Positions 25,395-34,404 of a stretch of 64,000 bases of DNA are shown here, one piece after another. Where the stretch lies: positions 83,838-147,837 of the forward strand of contig JBGAGV010000022.1 of the NCBI GenBank assembly GCA_044226525.1, given 5' to 3'. The translations under genes were made by a program, and so were the position numbers. The stretch's first letter is position 1. Every line of letters begins with the position of its first letter. This stretch comes from VFJQ01 sp044226525. GTDB taxonomy: Bacteria > Verrucomicrobiota > Verrucomicrobiia > Chthoniobacterales > Chthoniobacteraceae. The notes below the pieces were generated by a model. It was not told the origin of the DNA and did no database searches. It was given only the letters and a program-made list of their open reading frames with translations.

Positions 25395-27416
25395 TTAAAG
25401 TCGCGCCCAGGTGCCACGAATAATAACGACCGCATCGACGCTCCCGGGCGGCGGCGTGGTGCTGAACATCGTATCGTAGTTCCAGCGGCGTTTCGGCGGG
25501 CTGTAGATATCCCCCGTGTTCCACTTGCCGATGAACGTCTTGCTCTGGAACAGTTCCACCATCGATCCGTAATAAGTCATCGACTTGTTCGACCAGTTTT
25601 CGAGGAACCGCGGAAAGTTATTCGCCCCGCCGGAGTAACCATAGGCCGCGGCGCTCCCCGAGCCATCCGGATCGAAACCCGATGGAAGGAACCCCGACAT
25701 AATGGCCGTGTTGATCGTGGTGTTCGATGCGACTCGGTTGCTCAGCGAAGATGAACTACTTGCGGCATTGCTGTCCTTCCACGCATTCGAGAGAAACATG
25801 ACCGCATCGGCGATCACGGCAGAAGGCTTGCGGCTGTAGCCAGACACCATCGGGCTGTCGGTGTTATCGGGATTCCCCGTGCTGTTCGCCGGGACGTTGG
25901 TCGAGTTCGGGGTGCCATCGGTTTGATAGGTCGTCCCGGTATTGTAATCGCCCTGAATATAGACGGGGTTCTGGCTGGCGACGGTCAGGCCATTGGTCGG
26001 CAGCGTTCCCCCTTTCTGCAATCGGACCGTCCTTGGCTCGGTATCGCCGGTGGAAGTCGGGGTGACGTCCTGCACATAAAGCACGCCGTTGAAACCAGCG
26101 GCTCCATTCAACTCGGGCGTGACCTTGGAAACATCCACGTTCACCACGTCCACCATCTTGTTTTCGCGCTCATCCCAGATGGAATTTTTCGTAAGGGCTT
26201 TCTTGATGTTATCTACCTGCGTGCTGGTCAGCGTGGCGCCGTTCTGAGTCGAGACCGAGATCACGCTATTGTAGTTGGGGTTCGTGCCGGTGGTCGTGAT
26301 GGTTGAGCCGTTCACCGAGACAATGACGCCAGCTTTGTTATAAAGGCGGCGTTTGGCGATTTCGGTAACGTCGTTGGTGCCCGAGGGGGGTTCAATCAAC
26401 TCGTGGTAGGAATCATTGTTGGGATTACCGTCGGAATCGCCGTCCGGACCGATCAACTGGCCATCGGGCGCGAGCGGACTAGTCGGGGCGGCATCGAGCA
26501 CCGCGGCGGGCTTGTTGCCGAGGGGTTCGTAGCGAGAGACTTTGGAGAGCTGCGCCGATTCGCCGCCCCGGGAAAAAGTGGGCGCCTCCATCGTGCTGGC
26601 GGTGGAACCCGACCAGGCCAGGCCACCGATGGGCGGCTCGGTGGCGGTGTAGCCCTTATAAGTATCGTTTCCACCCGCATAAGAAACGTTTCCTTGAAAC
26701 TCCAACTCGACGCCACTCTGGTCACTGGAGCCACTCATCAAGAGCCGGGAATTGCTATGCACCAGACCACCCACGATCATCGGCGCCGGACGATAAATTT
26801 CGAGATCGTGCTCGAAGAAATACATGGCCTGAAACAGAGGCACTTCGATGTATTGGAAAAGCCGGCGCGTGCCCGCGTTGGCTTTCATCTTTTCATCCTT
26901 GGAGAGGCCGGTAGCGGCGCGCAGCCGAACACTCGCGAGGTAGCTGTAAGCATAGCCACGCCAGCCAGGGTAATCCGGCAAGGCAACCAGCAGGCGGCCC
27001 GGCGGCTGAGTGACGGGCACTCCCATGTAATCCACCAGTTGCACCTTCCACGTCCCATCGCCGTCGGAGTCATCGACCGGGAGGGTAGAATATCCAGCCG
27101 GGATCGCGGTGGTGGGGGTCAGGCCGTTTAACTCGCTCAGAGCGAGGGCCGTGGCCGTTCCGTTGTTATTAAAGGTCGCGCCCAGCGGAGCCCCTTTCGC
27201 CAGCGTCGCAGTCTTCCATGCCCCAAAAGCATATTCAATGAGACCGTCGGCGGTCCGTTCGGTCTCCGAATAGTCGTTGGACCGAGCACTCATCCGGGCG
27301 CTGCCGGCGCTTCGCTGGACGACAAACGCCGCGAGGCCGACCGTGACTGCCATGAGGATCAGCGCAGCAACGATGGCTTGTCCGGATTCCGTCGAAGATC
27401 GAGAGTTGGTCTTCAT
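25395..27416 (-). CDS. Large PilX/GspK-like pseudopilin-type protein, copy 1
   Basis: 673 residues, starting MKTNSRSSTESGQAIVAALI with the PilX/GspK hydrophobic helix and no Glu at +5. Then come the segments SARMSARSNDYSETERTADG, LFQYIEVPLFQAMYFFEHDL, NPVYIQGDYNTG and the conserved RRWNYDTMFSTTPP end. In GspK the bulky domain caps the pseudopilus with GspI and GspJ; the upstream genes here are I- and J-like, 6 and 3 bases apart, so co-translation is likely. It is about twice the usual GspK length, and the extra domain is unrecognised. Confidence 0.78.
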   Translation of the reverse strand: MKTNSRSSTESGQAIVAALILMAVTVGLAAFVVQRSAGSARMSARSNDYSETERTADGLIEYAFGAWKTATLAKGAPLGATFNNNGTATALALSELNGLTPTTAIPAGYSTLPVDDSDGDGTWKVQLVDYMGVPVTQPPGRLLVALPDYPGWRGYAYSYLASVRLRAATGLSKDEKMKANAGTRRLFQYIEVPLFQAMYFFEHDLEIYRPAPMIVGGLVHSNSRLLMSGSSDQSGVELEFQGNVSYAGGNDTYKGYTATEPPIGGLAWSGSTASTMEAPTFSRGGESAQLSKVSRYEPLGNKPAAVLDAAPTSPLAPDGQLIGPDGDSDGNPNNDSYHELIEPPSGTNDVTEIAKRRLYNKAGVIVSVNGSTITTTGTNPNYNSVISVSTQNGATLTSTQVDNIKKALTKNSIWDERENKMVDVVNVDVSKVTPELNGAAGFNGVLYVQDVTPTSTGDTEPRTVRLQKGGTLPTNGLTVASQNPVYIQGDYNTGTTYQTDGTPNSTNVPANSTGNPDNTDSPMVSGYSRKPSAVIADAVMFLSNAWKDSNAASSSSSLSNRVASNTTINTAIMSGFLPSGFDPDGSGSAAAYGYSGGANNFPRFLENWSNKSMTYYGSMVELFQSKTFIGKWNTGDIYSPPKRRWNYDTMFSTTPPPGSVDAVVIIRGTWARL
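25705..26300 (-). repeat. Identical 596-bp tract shared with 22851-23446 (unit 2)
   Basis: Second member of the identical pair described at 22851. It covers the segment from the middle of the soluble domain to just before the C-terminal third of this copy. Confidence 0.9.
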
Positions 27417-27422
27417 AATTAG

Positions 27423-28427
27423 TTATTGCGTGGTGCGCGGACGAAACCGCGATGGAAGATTTACGAGCAGTTGGAAGTAGGTGTAATAGTTGGCGTATCT
27501 ATCGTTACCAATTCCCTGTTTATTGTCTCGCTCACGCACTCGCAGCGTCGATTGGACCATCTTGTCGCCATTGTAATCCAGAATGGAAAATGGCTTGTCC
27601 TCGCCGGTGAGAATGCCGATCTGGTTGCATAGAACGGTATACTTCGTCTTGTCACTCAGCGTCGGCATCGGTTCGAAATCCTTGTAGTAGCGAAGTTCGC
27701 GAAACAAGTTGCCTTTAGGATCGAAAACGTCCGCGACCAGAAAGGCCTGATTACGGATCACCTTCACCATCTGAGGCTGATTCACACTCCAACTGATCGT
27801 TTTTCCAATCGCTGCGGTGAAGGTCAGCCCCACCTTATACCAGTTAGCATTGGTCGCATCCCGAGCTCCGACCGAGGAAATCTGCCAGCGAATCTGACTT
27901 CCGTCGGGCTGGGGAATCTGGAGGATATAACCTTCAGCAAGCACAGCCGTGCCACTTGCCGAAGGGGTCAGATGCTGCACGTGGGTCAGATTATACTTCG
28001 GATAGAAAACATTAATCGACGTCGCCGTGGAACTGATCGTGCCGGCGGCCAGCGGGTTGTTCGCGGTCTGAGGCGATTCAAGCACGTAGGGTTCAGCAAC
28101 CACCTGATCGAATTTAAAGCCCGCAGCCGGGCCGGTCAGGGTGCCCGTCATCGGCGTCGTGACCGCCGTCACCGGGCCGCTCACCGTGGCGCCGGTAGTG
28201 TCAATCAAAGTAGCGACATTGTTCGCCCCGGCCAATTGATGAGCCATGCGATCGAAGGCCAACCGCAAATCCTCGTGCGAACGGTTCAGATTGGAATTTT
28301 TGGTCGCGAGGGTCATTCCGGAAAGCAAAAAACTGTAGCTGACCGCACCCAGCACGGCCACGAGGAGCGTATAGATGCTTAGCTCGATCAGGGTAAACCC
28401 TAGTTGGGAAGTGCGCTTCGCTCGCAT
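27423..28427 (-). CDS. PilW/GspJ-like prepilin
   Basis: 334 residues. A classic type IV prepilin leader is present: a short basic leader, then G|FTLIELSIYTLLVAVLGA with the cleavage glycine and Glu at +5 for prepilin peptidase. The rest is a soluble domain with RSHEDLRLAFDRMAHQLAGA after the helix, as in PilW/GspJ proteins. It would be a minor pseudopilin. It lies 3 bases downstream of the PilV-like gene and 6 bases upstream of the PilX-like gene. A paralogue is encoded at 29746-30645. Confidence 0.85.
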   Translation of the reverse strand: MRAKRTSQLGFTLIELSIYTLLVAVLGAVSYSFLLSGMTLATKNSNLNRSHEDLRLAFDRMAHQLAGANNVATLIDTTGATVSGPVTAVTTPMTGTLTGPAAGFKFDQVVAEPYVLESPQTANNPLAAGTISSTATSINVFYPKYNLTHVQHLTPSASGTAVLAEGYILQIPQPDGSQIRWQISSVGARDATNANWYKVGLTFTAAIGKTISWSVNQPQMVKVIRNQAFLVADVFDPKGNLFRELRYYKDFEPMPTLSDKTKYTVLCNQIGILTGEDKPFSILDYNGDKMVQSTLRVRERDNKQGIGNDRYANYYTYFQLLVNLPSRFRPRTTQ

Positions 28428-28430
28428 AAC

Positions 28431-28967
28431 TTAATCGTCGATTGCCCGCATGGTGCTCATCTGCACGACCTGGGTTCGGTTTTGGAAAGTGTAGGTGAGC
28501 GAGAATCTGATCAGCCGAATATCCGCGCCCTGCGTGTTCGTCACCGCCGTGACCGTGCGGGTCATGGTGGCCGGGATCATGGTGTAAGAGACGTCGCTCG
28601 GATCCTTCGAGATGAGCAACGCAACTTTGTTCGTCCCTTCACCGTTCACGTTGTTGCCGTCGTCGTCGTAGGTCACGCCAGTGCCGGCGGTAATCGCCAG
28701 CACGGAAGGAGTCACGGTCGAGTCCCAGCGGAGAGTGAGTGCATTATCCAGATTGCGCTGAATAACGATCCGGGCAGCGGTCAGCACACGGTTGGAAGCA
28801 GCCATCCGAGTCGAGACGAGAAACATCTGAGTGACACCAACGGCGATCGTCATCACCATAGCCGTCGCCATCACCGCTTCCATCATGGCGATACCGGCGC
28901 GCGAGGACCGCAGGCGGCGCAGACCGGCCTGGGCGGAAGATTTGATCGTTGGAAGCTCGAAACGCAT
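28431..28967 (-). CDS. PilV/GspI-like prepilin
   Basis: 178 residues from the ATG at 28967 (a second ATG at 28988 is possible). After a 25-residue basic leader the sequence RAG|IAMMEAVMATAMVMT shows the prepilin-peptidase site with Glu at +5. The helix is followed by a short soluble domain, the size expected of PilV/GspI minor pilins. It is the first gene of the minus-strand module and divergent from a second module starting at 29274. The atypical IAMME at the cleavage site is still consistent with processing. Confidence 0.78.
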   Translation of the reverse strand: MRFELPTIKSSAQAGLRRLRSSRAGIAMMEAVMATAMVMTIAVGVTQMFLVSTRMAASNRVLTAARIVIQRNLDNALTLRWDSTVTPSVLAITAGTGVTYDDDGNNVNGEGTNKVALLISKDPSDVSYTMIPATMTRTVTAVTNTQGADIRLIRFSLTYTFQNRTQVVQMSTMRAIDD

Positions 28968-29273
28968 TCGTCTGCCTACAGAAAGCATATCGCGTTCACA
29001 CCCACCGCAGATTTTGTGCGATCTACTCCTAAAGGAGTATGCGAAGGGGCTCGGGCGCGGCCTGTTTTCACAGGAAGAAGGGGTAGCGGCGCGGCATGTT
29101 GAAAGGGCCAGAATGACCCACACCACCCGCCTTCAACAGAAGAAAATCGGAATTTCAGGGCATCCCCCGACCTGAATAGACCGGCAAGGTTCCTGCTTGC
29201 CACTTTCGGGTAATAGGCGCAGCCAGCTTTTCTCAACGGCTCGGCTTTTGCTGGGAATTGCAGTCAATAAAAT
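28968..29273. promoter_or_regulatory. Shared divergent region between the two pseudopilin operons
   Basis: Both mirror-image operons start from this 306-base region, so it should hold both promoters. A short inverted repeat ctccta/aaggag at about 29025-29036 is visible and could be an operator. No confident promoter boxes were identified, and the small frames here look random. Confidence 0.4.
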
Positions 29274-29741
29274 ATGAGACACAACCGTCATCAGGCGCTT
29301 TCGGCGTTCACGCTGGTGGAAACGGCGGTAGCTGCGGCGGTCATTCTCATCTTCTCGCTAGGAGCCCTCCTCACCATGACCGCGGTGAATCGGCAGGCGA
29401 ACATCGCCCGCTCCCAGACCCTCGCGCTCGCCCTCGCCCAGCAGAAGATCGACGAGGTTCTCACCGTCCCCTGGCAACTGAACAGCACTCGTCCCGCTCT
29501 CCTGACGCCGGGCACCACCACTGACTCGAACTTCGGCCTCGGCGACGATCCTCTTAACGCCCAGACCGGTCTGGGCAGCGCCTACACCACGCTCGATATC
29601 CGGATCAAGGCCGACCGCACCACGACCGTCACCGATCTTTCGAGTCGCATGGTGAAAGCGGTCGTCACGGTCGTTTATACCTACCGCGGCAAGAGCTACA
29701 ACGTGTCGCTCACCACCATCCGCGCGGCAGACACCATCTGA
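29274..29741 (+). CDS. PilV/GspI-like prepilin, second module
   Basis: 155 residues. The N-terminus MRHNRHQALSA|FTLVETAVAAA has Ala in place of Gly at -1, which prepilin peptidases tolerate, and Glu at +5. The helix AVILIFSLGALLTMTAV is followed by QTLALALAQQKIDEVL, a GspI/PilV-type pattern. It heads the plus-strand operon, 4 bases before the PilW-like gene. The soluble domain ends in a beta strand pair (VKAVVTVVYTYRGKSYNVSL) similar to the minus-strand counterpart. Confidence 0.82.
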   Translation: MRHNRHQALSAFTLVETAVAAAVILIFSLGALLTMTAVNRQANIARSQTLALALAQQKIDEVLTVPWQLNSTRPALLTPGTTTDSNFGLGDDPLNAQTGLGSAYTTLDIRIKADRTTTVTDLSSRMVKAVVTVVYTYRGKSYNVSLTTIRAADTI

Positions 29742-29745
29742 CCCC

Positions 29746-30645
29746 ATGCGCACCCGCCTTCGCTCCTGCACGGGATTCACCTTGGTCGAACTGCTCGTCA
29801 CCGCGGGCGTGGTCGGCATCATTTCGCTGGTGTTGATCGCCTACACCTCCACGTCGATGCGGCTGATCATTCGCAACCTCGCGACCAATCACAGCCACGA
29901 CAACATCCGCGTCTCCACGCAGCGAATGCTCTCCGATCTGCACGAAGCGGGATCGCGGTTCGTCCTCGTGAACTTCGACGGCAGCAACTACACCGACACG
30001 GCCTCGGCAGCTTCGAGCGATGTGGATACCATGACGGGCAAATACATCAGCAACCGCACGAACGGAGTGCGATTTTACGACTTCGCCGGCGGCCCTTACA
30101 AGCTCACGCAAAACGCCGCGGCGAGCGATACCGATCTCTCTTTCGACTTCGGCGTGGGAGGAAATTTACCCTACGTGCCGCAGGCGGGAGACCGCTTCAC
30201 ACTCCCCTTGATTGCCCGTGAATATCAAATCACCTCGGTCATCACGGCGCCGACCACCGGTAACACCGTCGGGAAAATCCGTTGCGATGCAAACCCGGGC
30301 ATCGGTTTTCAGCTCAGCGTCGGCACAGGCAAAATGACCACCGCGTGTTTCTATCGCAAAGCTGCCTACGTGGTCTGGAACCAGGAACTGCGCTTTTATC
30401 CGAACTTCGAGGGAGCCAACCGGAGCACGTATCGCCTCGTGCGGAGCGACATCACTTCGCCGAAGCCCTTTGGGCTGCTCTTCGACACGAGTTCGAGCCT
30501 CATCTCCGACCAGCTCAAGCTGCGCATCTCGATGGAATGCTCCGACCAGCGTTATAGCGCTCACCGGCTCCCGGACAGCACCGCCACGCTTCAGGCCGTC
30601 ATCCCGCCGCGCAACGTCCCCCCGTCCCTGACCAACACCAACTGA
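29746..30645 (+). CDS. PilW/GspJ-like prepilin, second module
   Basis: 299 residues beginning MRTRLRSCTG|FTLVELLVTAGVV, a textbook prepilin site. After the helix the HDNIRVSTQRMLSDLHEAGS segment corresponds to RSHEDLRLAFDRMAHQLAGA in the paralogue at 27423-28427, so the two are homologous. It should be a minor pseudopilin at the inner membrane or tip. The gap to the next gene is 8 bases. Confidence 0.85.
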   Translation: MRTRLRSCTGFTLVELLVTAGVVGIISLVLIAYTSTSMRLIIRNLATNHSHDNIRVSTQRMLSDLHEAGSRFVLVNFDGSNYTDTASAASSDVDTMTGKYISNRTNGVRFYDFAGGPYKLTQNAAASDTDLSFDFGVGGNLPYVPQAGDRFTLPLIAREYQITSVITAPTTGNTVGKIRCDANPGIGFQLSVGTGKMTTACFYRKAAYVVWNQELRFYPNFEGANRSTYRLVRSDITSPKPFGLLFDTSSSLISDQLKLRISMECSDQRYSAHRLPDSTATLQAVIPPRNVPPSLTNTN

Positions 30646-30653
30646 ATCAACCA

Positions 30654-32627
30654 ATGAAAAACACACGCCTCGGCAGCGCCTTGCTGGCGGTGCTCTTTTC
30701 CATGATCGTGATCTCCACCTTCGTCGGGATCATCTACTCCGTGACGAACCACAACGCGCGCATCACCTGGCGCGCCTCCAATCGGCTGGCCGCTCACGCC
30801 TATGCCGACGGGGTGCTGGAGTCGCTCTACGATCAATGGCGCAATGCCATGATCACCGTGACGGATTCGACCGACCGCTCCGGCGGCCTTTCCACGAGCG
30901 CGCTCGCGGCCAAACTCTCGCTCCCGAGCAATAGCAATCTCCCGCTTCCGCCGAACGTGACGCTCGTGAGTTGGAGCGTGAAAGCATCCGACCCCATGCT
31001 CGCACCGGTCAGCCCCGACACCAATCGCCCGGTCCCCGAGAACGGCACCAACTCCAGCCTGCGGGTCCGTCTCTACTACGTCGCCCAGGTGACGATGACC
31101 TATGCGGGGCCGACCGGTCCATCGTCCACGACGGTGCAAAGAATTTTCGTCCGGGCCGGGCGCAATCTTTTCGACAACTTCTTTTTCGGCACCCAGCCGA
31201 TCACTGAATTTCACCCCGGTGCGCCGATGTATGTCGATGGCACGGTTTACGTCGGGGGCGACCTCTACACCGCGCACAACGACCTCCATTTTCTCAAGGA
31301 CGTCACCTACATCGGCTCGCAGACGCTCAACTATAAGGGCACGTCCACCTCCGATCCTCTCCGTGACCCGCGTTATAACAACGCTCCCACCATCACCAAC
31401 AGCGGCCTGAGCGATAACTGGGATACCAACAACCCGCCCCACGTCGGCACCGAGCAGAAATTGCTCGATACCCCTCGGACGTCACTCGACCCACGCTTCC
31501 TCGACGATCCGACGAGCAATGACAATTCGCCGACCAACCCCGACGGCACGACGGCGGACACGAACCCGAACAACGACGGTTATCACGAGATGATCGAAGA
31601 AAAGGTCTCGGGCTACAGCGATCCGCTGCAGATCGACGATCCCAACAGCACCAGCACTTCCGCTGCGAGTGAGCGCCTCGCCGCCAACGCCGACTACCGC
31701 ATCGCCGTGGACGCAAGCAACAACGTCTCGGTCTATCGCGGCACCGGCACCACCGCGCTCAATCCCGCCACCCACCCGGATGCCGCCGCCATCATCGGCG
31801 CCATCACGACCAACACCGCCATCAAGGACGTGCGCGATGGGGACAACGTGCGGCTCGTGAGCGTCGATGTTTCCAAGATCACCGGCGCAGGCAGCGTCCT
31901 GCAGGACACCGTGGGCGGTGGCGACGGACTGCTGCTTTACGTAAAGGACACCAGCGTCGGCAGCAGCGTGACGACCAAGGTCGTCGATACGGTCAGCGGC
32001 GCGAAGGTGCAGGACGTCACCAGTTCGCGCTCGCGAGGCGTGCGCCTCTACAATGGTTCCAAGCTACCCGCCAACGGACTCACCGTGGTCTCGCCAAATC
32101 CCGTTTATATCCAGGGCGACTACAACTCCGGGCGGAGTGTCTCCGGCACCTCGACCACCGAGCCTCCCTCGAATACCGCCACCAGTTACACCCCGCCGAA
32201 CGACAAGCCCAGTCCCGTCGTCTCCGGTTTTGGGCGCGCGATTTCCGCCGTGGTCGGCGATGCGGTCAATATCCTCTCCAACGGCTGGAACGACGCGAAC
32301 TCCGTCAACGGCAACGCCCGCAACGCCAACAACACCACCATCAATACCTGCATCGTCGCCGGCAACGTTCCCTCGACGGCTTCCAGCTACAGCGGCGGTA
32401 TCGAGAACTTCATTCGCTTCCACGAAAACTGGAGCGGCGATTACCTGACGATCTATGGCTCGCTGGCGCAGCTCTACTCGAGTCAGCAGGCTACCCGCCC
32501 GTGGAGCGCGGCCGATTACAGCCCGCCCAACCGCCGTTGGTATTACGACGACAAACTCCAGGACAGCAACCCGCCTGGATTTCACGTGGCGCGGGTGTAT
32601 GAGCGCGGACGGTGGATTGCCCGTTAG
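30654..32627 (+). CDS. Large PilX/GspK-like protein, second module
   Basis: 657 residues. The N-terminal helix GSALLAVLFSMIVISTFVGI lacks Glu at +5, as GspK does. It shares with the two minus-strand proteins the order of motifs NPVYIQGDYNSG, SAVVGDAVNILSNGWNDAN, NNTTINTCIVAG, ENFIRFHENWSG, SLAQLYSS and PPNRRWYYDD. This firmly makes it a paralogue, but overall identity is low. It precedes by 2 bases the small secreted protein gene. It probably caps a pseudopilus together with the two upstream gene products. Confidence 0.78.
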   Translation: MKNTRLGSALLAVLFSMIVISTFVGIIYSVTNHNARITWRASNRLAAHAYADGVLESLYDQWRNAMITVTDSTDRSGGLSTSALAAKLSLPSNSNLPLPPNVTLVSWSVKASDPMLAPVSPDTNRPVPENGTNSSLRVRLYYVAQVTMTYAGPTGPSSTTVQRIFVRAGRNLFDNFFFGTQPITEFHPGAPMYVDGTVYVGGDLYTAHNDLHFLKDVTYIGSQTLNYKGTSTSDPLRDPRYNNAPTITNSGLSDNWDTNNPPHVGTEQKLLDTPRTSLDPRFLDDPTSNDNSPTNPDGTTADTNPNNDGYHEMIEEKVSGYSDPLQIDDPNSTSTSAASERLAANADYRIAVDASNNVSVYRGTGTTALNPATHPDAAAIIGAITTNTAIKDVRDGDNVRLVSVDVSKITGAGSVLQDTVGGGDGLLLYVKDTSVGSSVTTKVVDTVSGAKVQDVTSSRSRGVRLYNGSKLPANGLTVVSPNPVYIQGDYNSGRSVSGTSTTEPPSNTATSYTPPNDKPSPVVSGFGRAISAVVGDAVNILSNGWNDANSVNGNARNANNTTINTCIVAGNVPSTASSYSGGIENFIRFHENWSGDYLTIYGSLAQLYSSQQATRPWSAADYSPPNRRWYYDDKLQDSNPPGFHVARVYERGRWIAR

Positions 32628-32629
32628 TC

Positions 32630-33184
32630 ATGAAGCATCTGGTCTGGCTCATTTTTCCGCTGCTCCCCTGCCGGGCCGCGGCGCTGGATCTCACCCCACG
32701 CGAGGGTAGCCGCAAACTGGAAGGGATGAACCTCCCGGTGCTCTATTTTACCGACACCACCAAAAGCATCCGCTATCAGCCTCCCGGCAACTGGGCCTTC
32801 AGTGGCGGAGGCGATTTGCTCACCTTCAAGCCGCGCGGAGTGGAAGAAGCTGACATGATCTGGCAAATCGTCCGCCGCAGACCGGAGGAAGTCCCCGCCA
32901 CTCCTGAATCTGCCCCCGTCCTTGCCAAACAGGCCCAGACGCTCGTCCCGCCCGGCGTCGAGGAGTTGAAGCTCGAAACCCGTCCCAGCCCTTTTACGCT
33001 CAATGGCAAAGGGAGCTGGGAGTTCTGCTTCACCTACACGCTCGGCGGCCGGAGCTTTGGCAAATCGGTGTGCCTGTGCGACCTCACGCCGACGGAGCGG
33101 CTCTATATCATCATTTCAGCGCGCGGGGCCGATTTTCCGGCCATTCGCGACGCGGGCATCAGCAGCCTGTTTAGCTGGCAATAG
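32630..33184 (+). CDS. Small secreted protein, second module
   Basis: 184 residues from the ATG at 32630, only 2 bases after the large pseudopilin gene. The signal peptide is MKHLVWLIFPLLPCRAAA. The mature part includes LYFTDTTKSIRYQPPGNWAF and a FCFTYTLGGRSFGKSVCLCD strand pair. It occupies the same position and size as the protein at 24796-25389. No known domain is recognised. Its 3' end overlaps the end of leuB on the opposite strand by 14 bases. Confidence 0.72.
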   Translation: MKHLVWLIFPLLPCRAAALDLTPREGSRKLEGMNLPVLYFTDTTKSIRYQPPGNWAFSGGGDLLTFKPRGVEEADMIWQIVRRRPEEVPATPESAPVLAKQAQTLVPPGVEELKLETRPSPFTLNGKGSWEFCFTYTLGGRSFGKSVCLCDLTPTERLYIIISARGADFPAIRDAGISSLFSWQ

Positions 33185-34271
33185 CCGCCGCAATCGCGTT
33201 GCCCATCTCGGACGTGCCCACCTTCTGCGTGCCTTCCGTCCAGATGTCGCCGGTCCGCAAACCGGATTGGATCGCGCCTTTGACGGCGTTCTCGATCGCA
33301 TCGGCCGCCGCCGGTTCCCCCAGCGAATAGCGCAGCATCATGGCGGCACTGAGGATCTGCGCGATCGGATTGGCAATGCCCTTGCCGGCGATATCCGGCG
33401 CGGTGCCGCCGCTCGGCTCGAACAGGCCGAAACGTCCGGTCGGCGTTTCCTTCAGCCCAAGGCTCGCGCTCGGCAGCATGCCGAGACTGCCGGCGATCAT
33501 CGCCATCTCGTCGCTGAGGATGTCGCCGAAAAGATTCTCGGCCAGCACGACATCGAACCCACGCGGGTTCTTGATAAGCTGCATCGCGGCGTTGTCCACG
33601 TAGAGGTGGCTCAGTTGCACGTCCGGATACGACTTCGAAACTTCGATCAGCGTGCGGCGCCAGAGCACCGAGTTTTCCAGCACGTTTGCCTTGTCCACCG
33701 AGGTGAGGCGTTTGTCGCGGCCCTGCGCCGCTTTGAAGGCCACATGGGCGATCCGCACGATCTCGCTCTTTTTATAAACCATCGTGTCCACCGCAATGGT
33801 GTCGCCATTCTCTTCACGCGAATACTTCGGCTGGCCGAAATAGAGGCCGCCGGTCAATTCGCGCACGCAGAGGATATTGAACCCGCCCGCCACCAGGTCG
33901 CTACGCACCGGCGAAGCGTGGGTCAGTTCAGGGAAACAGACGGCCGGGCGCAGGTTCGCGAAGAGCGCGAAGTGTTTGCGCAGCGGCAGTAGCGCCGCAC
34001 GCTCGGGTTGTTCATTCGGCGGAAGCGATTCCCACTTCGGTCCGCCCACCGAACCGAAAAGAATCGCGTCGCTCGCTTCGCACCCGCGGATGGTTTCCTC
34101 CGGCAGCGCCTTGCCGTCCACGTCGATCGCAATGCCACCAACGCGGGCCTCGGTGAAGGCAAACTTCAGGCCGAATTTCGTCTCGATGGCGCCGAGCACT
34201 TTGATCGCCTCGGCCATCACTTCGGGTCCGATGCCGTCGCCGGCGAGCACTGCGATTTGGAAAGTCTTCAT
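33171..34271 (-). CDS. leuB: 3-isopropylmalate dehydrogenase
   Basis: 366 residues, normal length. The N-terminus IAVLAGDGIGPEVMAEAIKV, LFGSVGGPKWE, the arginine-containing LRPAVCFPELT, the substrate-contact YVDNAAMQLIKNPRGFDVV segment and the metal-binding ENLFGDILSDE are all intact, with GLFEPSGGTAPDIAGKG near the end. It oxidatively decarboxylates 3-isopropylmalate in leucine biosynthesis with NAD+. No other leu genes are in the window. Convergent overlap with the preceding small secreted gene is 14 bases. Confidence 0.96.
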   Translation of the reverse strand: MKTFQIAVLAGDGIGPEVMAEAIKVLGAIETKFGLKFAFTEARVGGIAIDVDGKALPEETIRGCEASDAILFGSVGGPKWESLPPNEQPERAALLPLRKHFALFANLRPAVCFPELTHASPVRSDLVAGGFNILCVRELTGGLYFGQPKYSREENGDTIAVDTMVYKKSEIVRIAHVAFKAAQGRDKRLTSVDKANVLENSVLWRRTLIEVSKSYPDVQLSHLYVDNAAMQLIKNPRGFDVVLAENLFGDILSDEMAMIAGSLGMLPSASLGLKETPTGRFGLFEPSGGTAPDIAGKGIANPIAQILSAAMMLRYSLGEPAAADAIENAVKGAIQSGLRTGDIWTEGTQKVGTSEMGNAIAAAIAS

Positions 34272-34404
34272 AAGGGTGGTGTGGGAAAAAGGGCGCGCAG
34301 CCTACCCAAGCCAGGCGTCTTGCCAAGGACGGAGCGCGGTCTACCCAAACCGCCTCGATCGCCCACGCTTGCCCTGTCTGCCCGCTCCGCCTAAACACGG
34401 GCTC

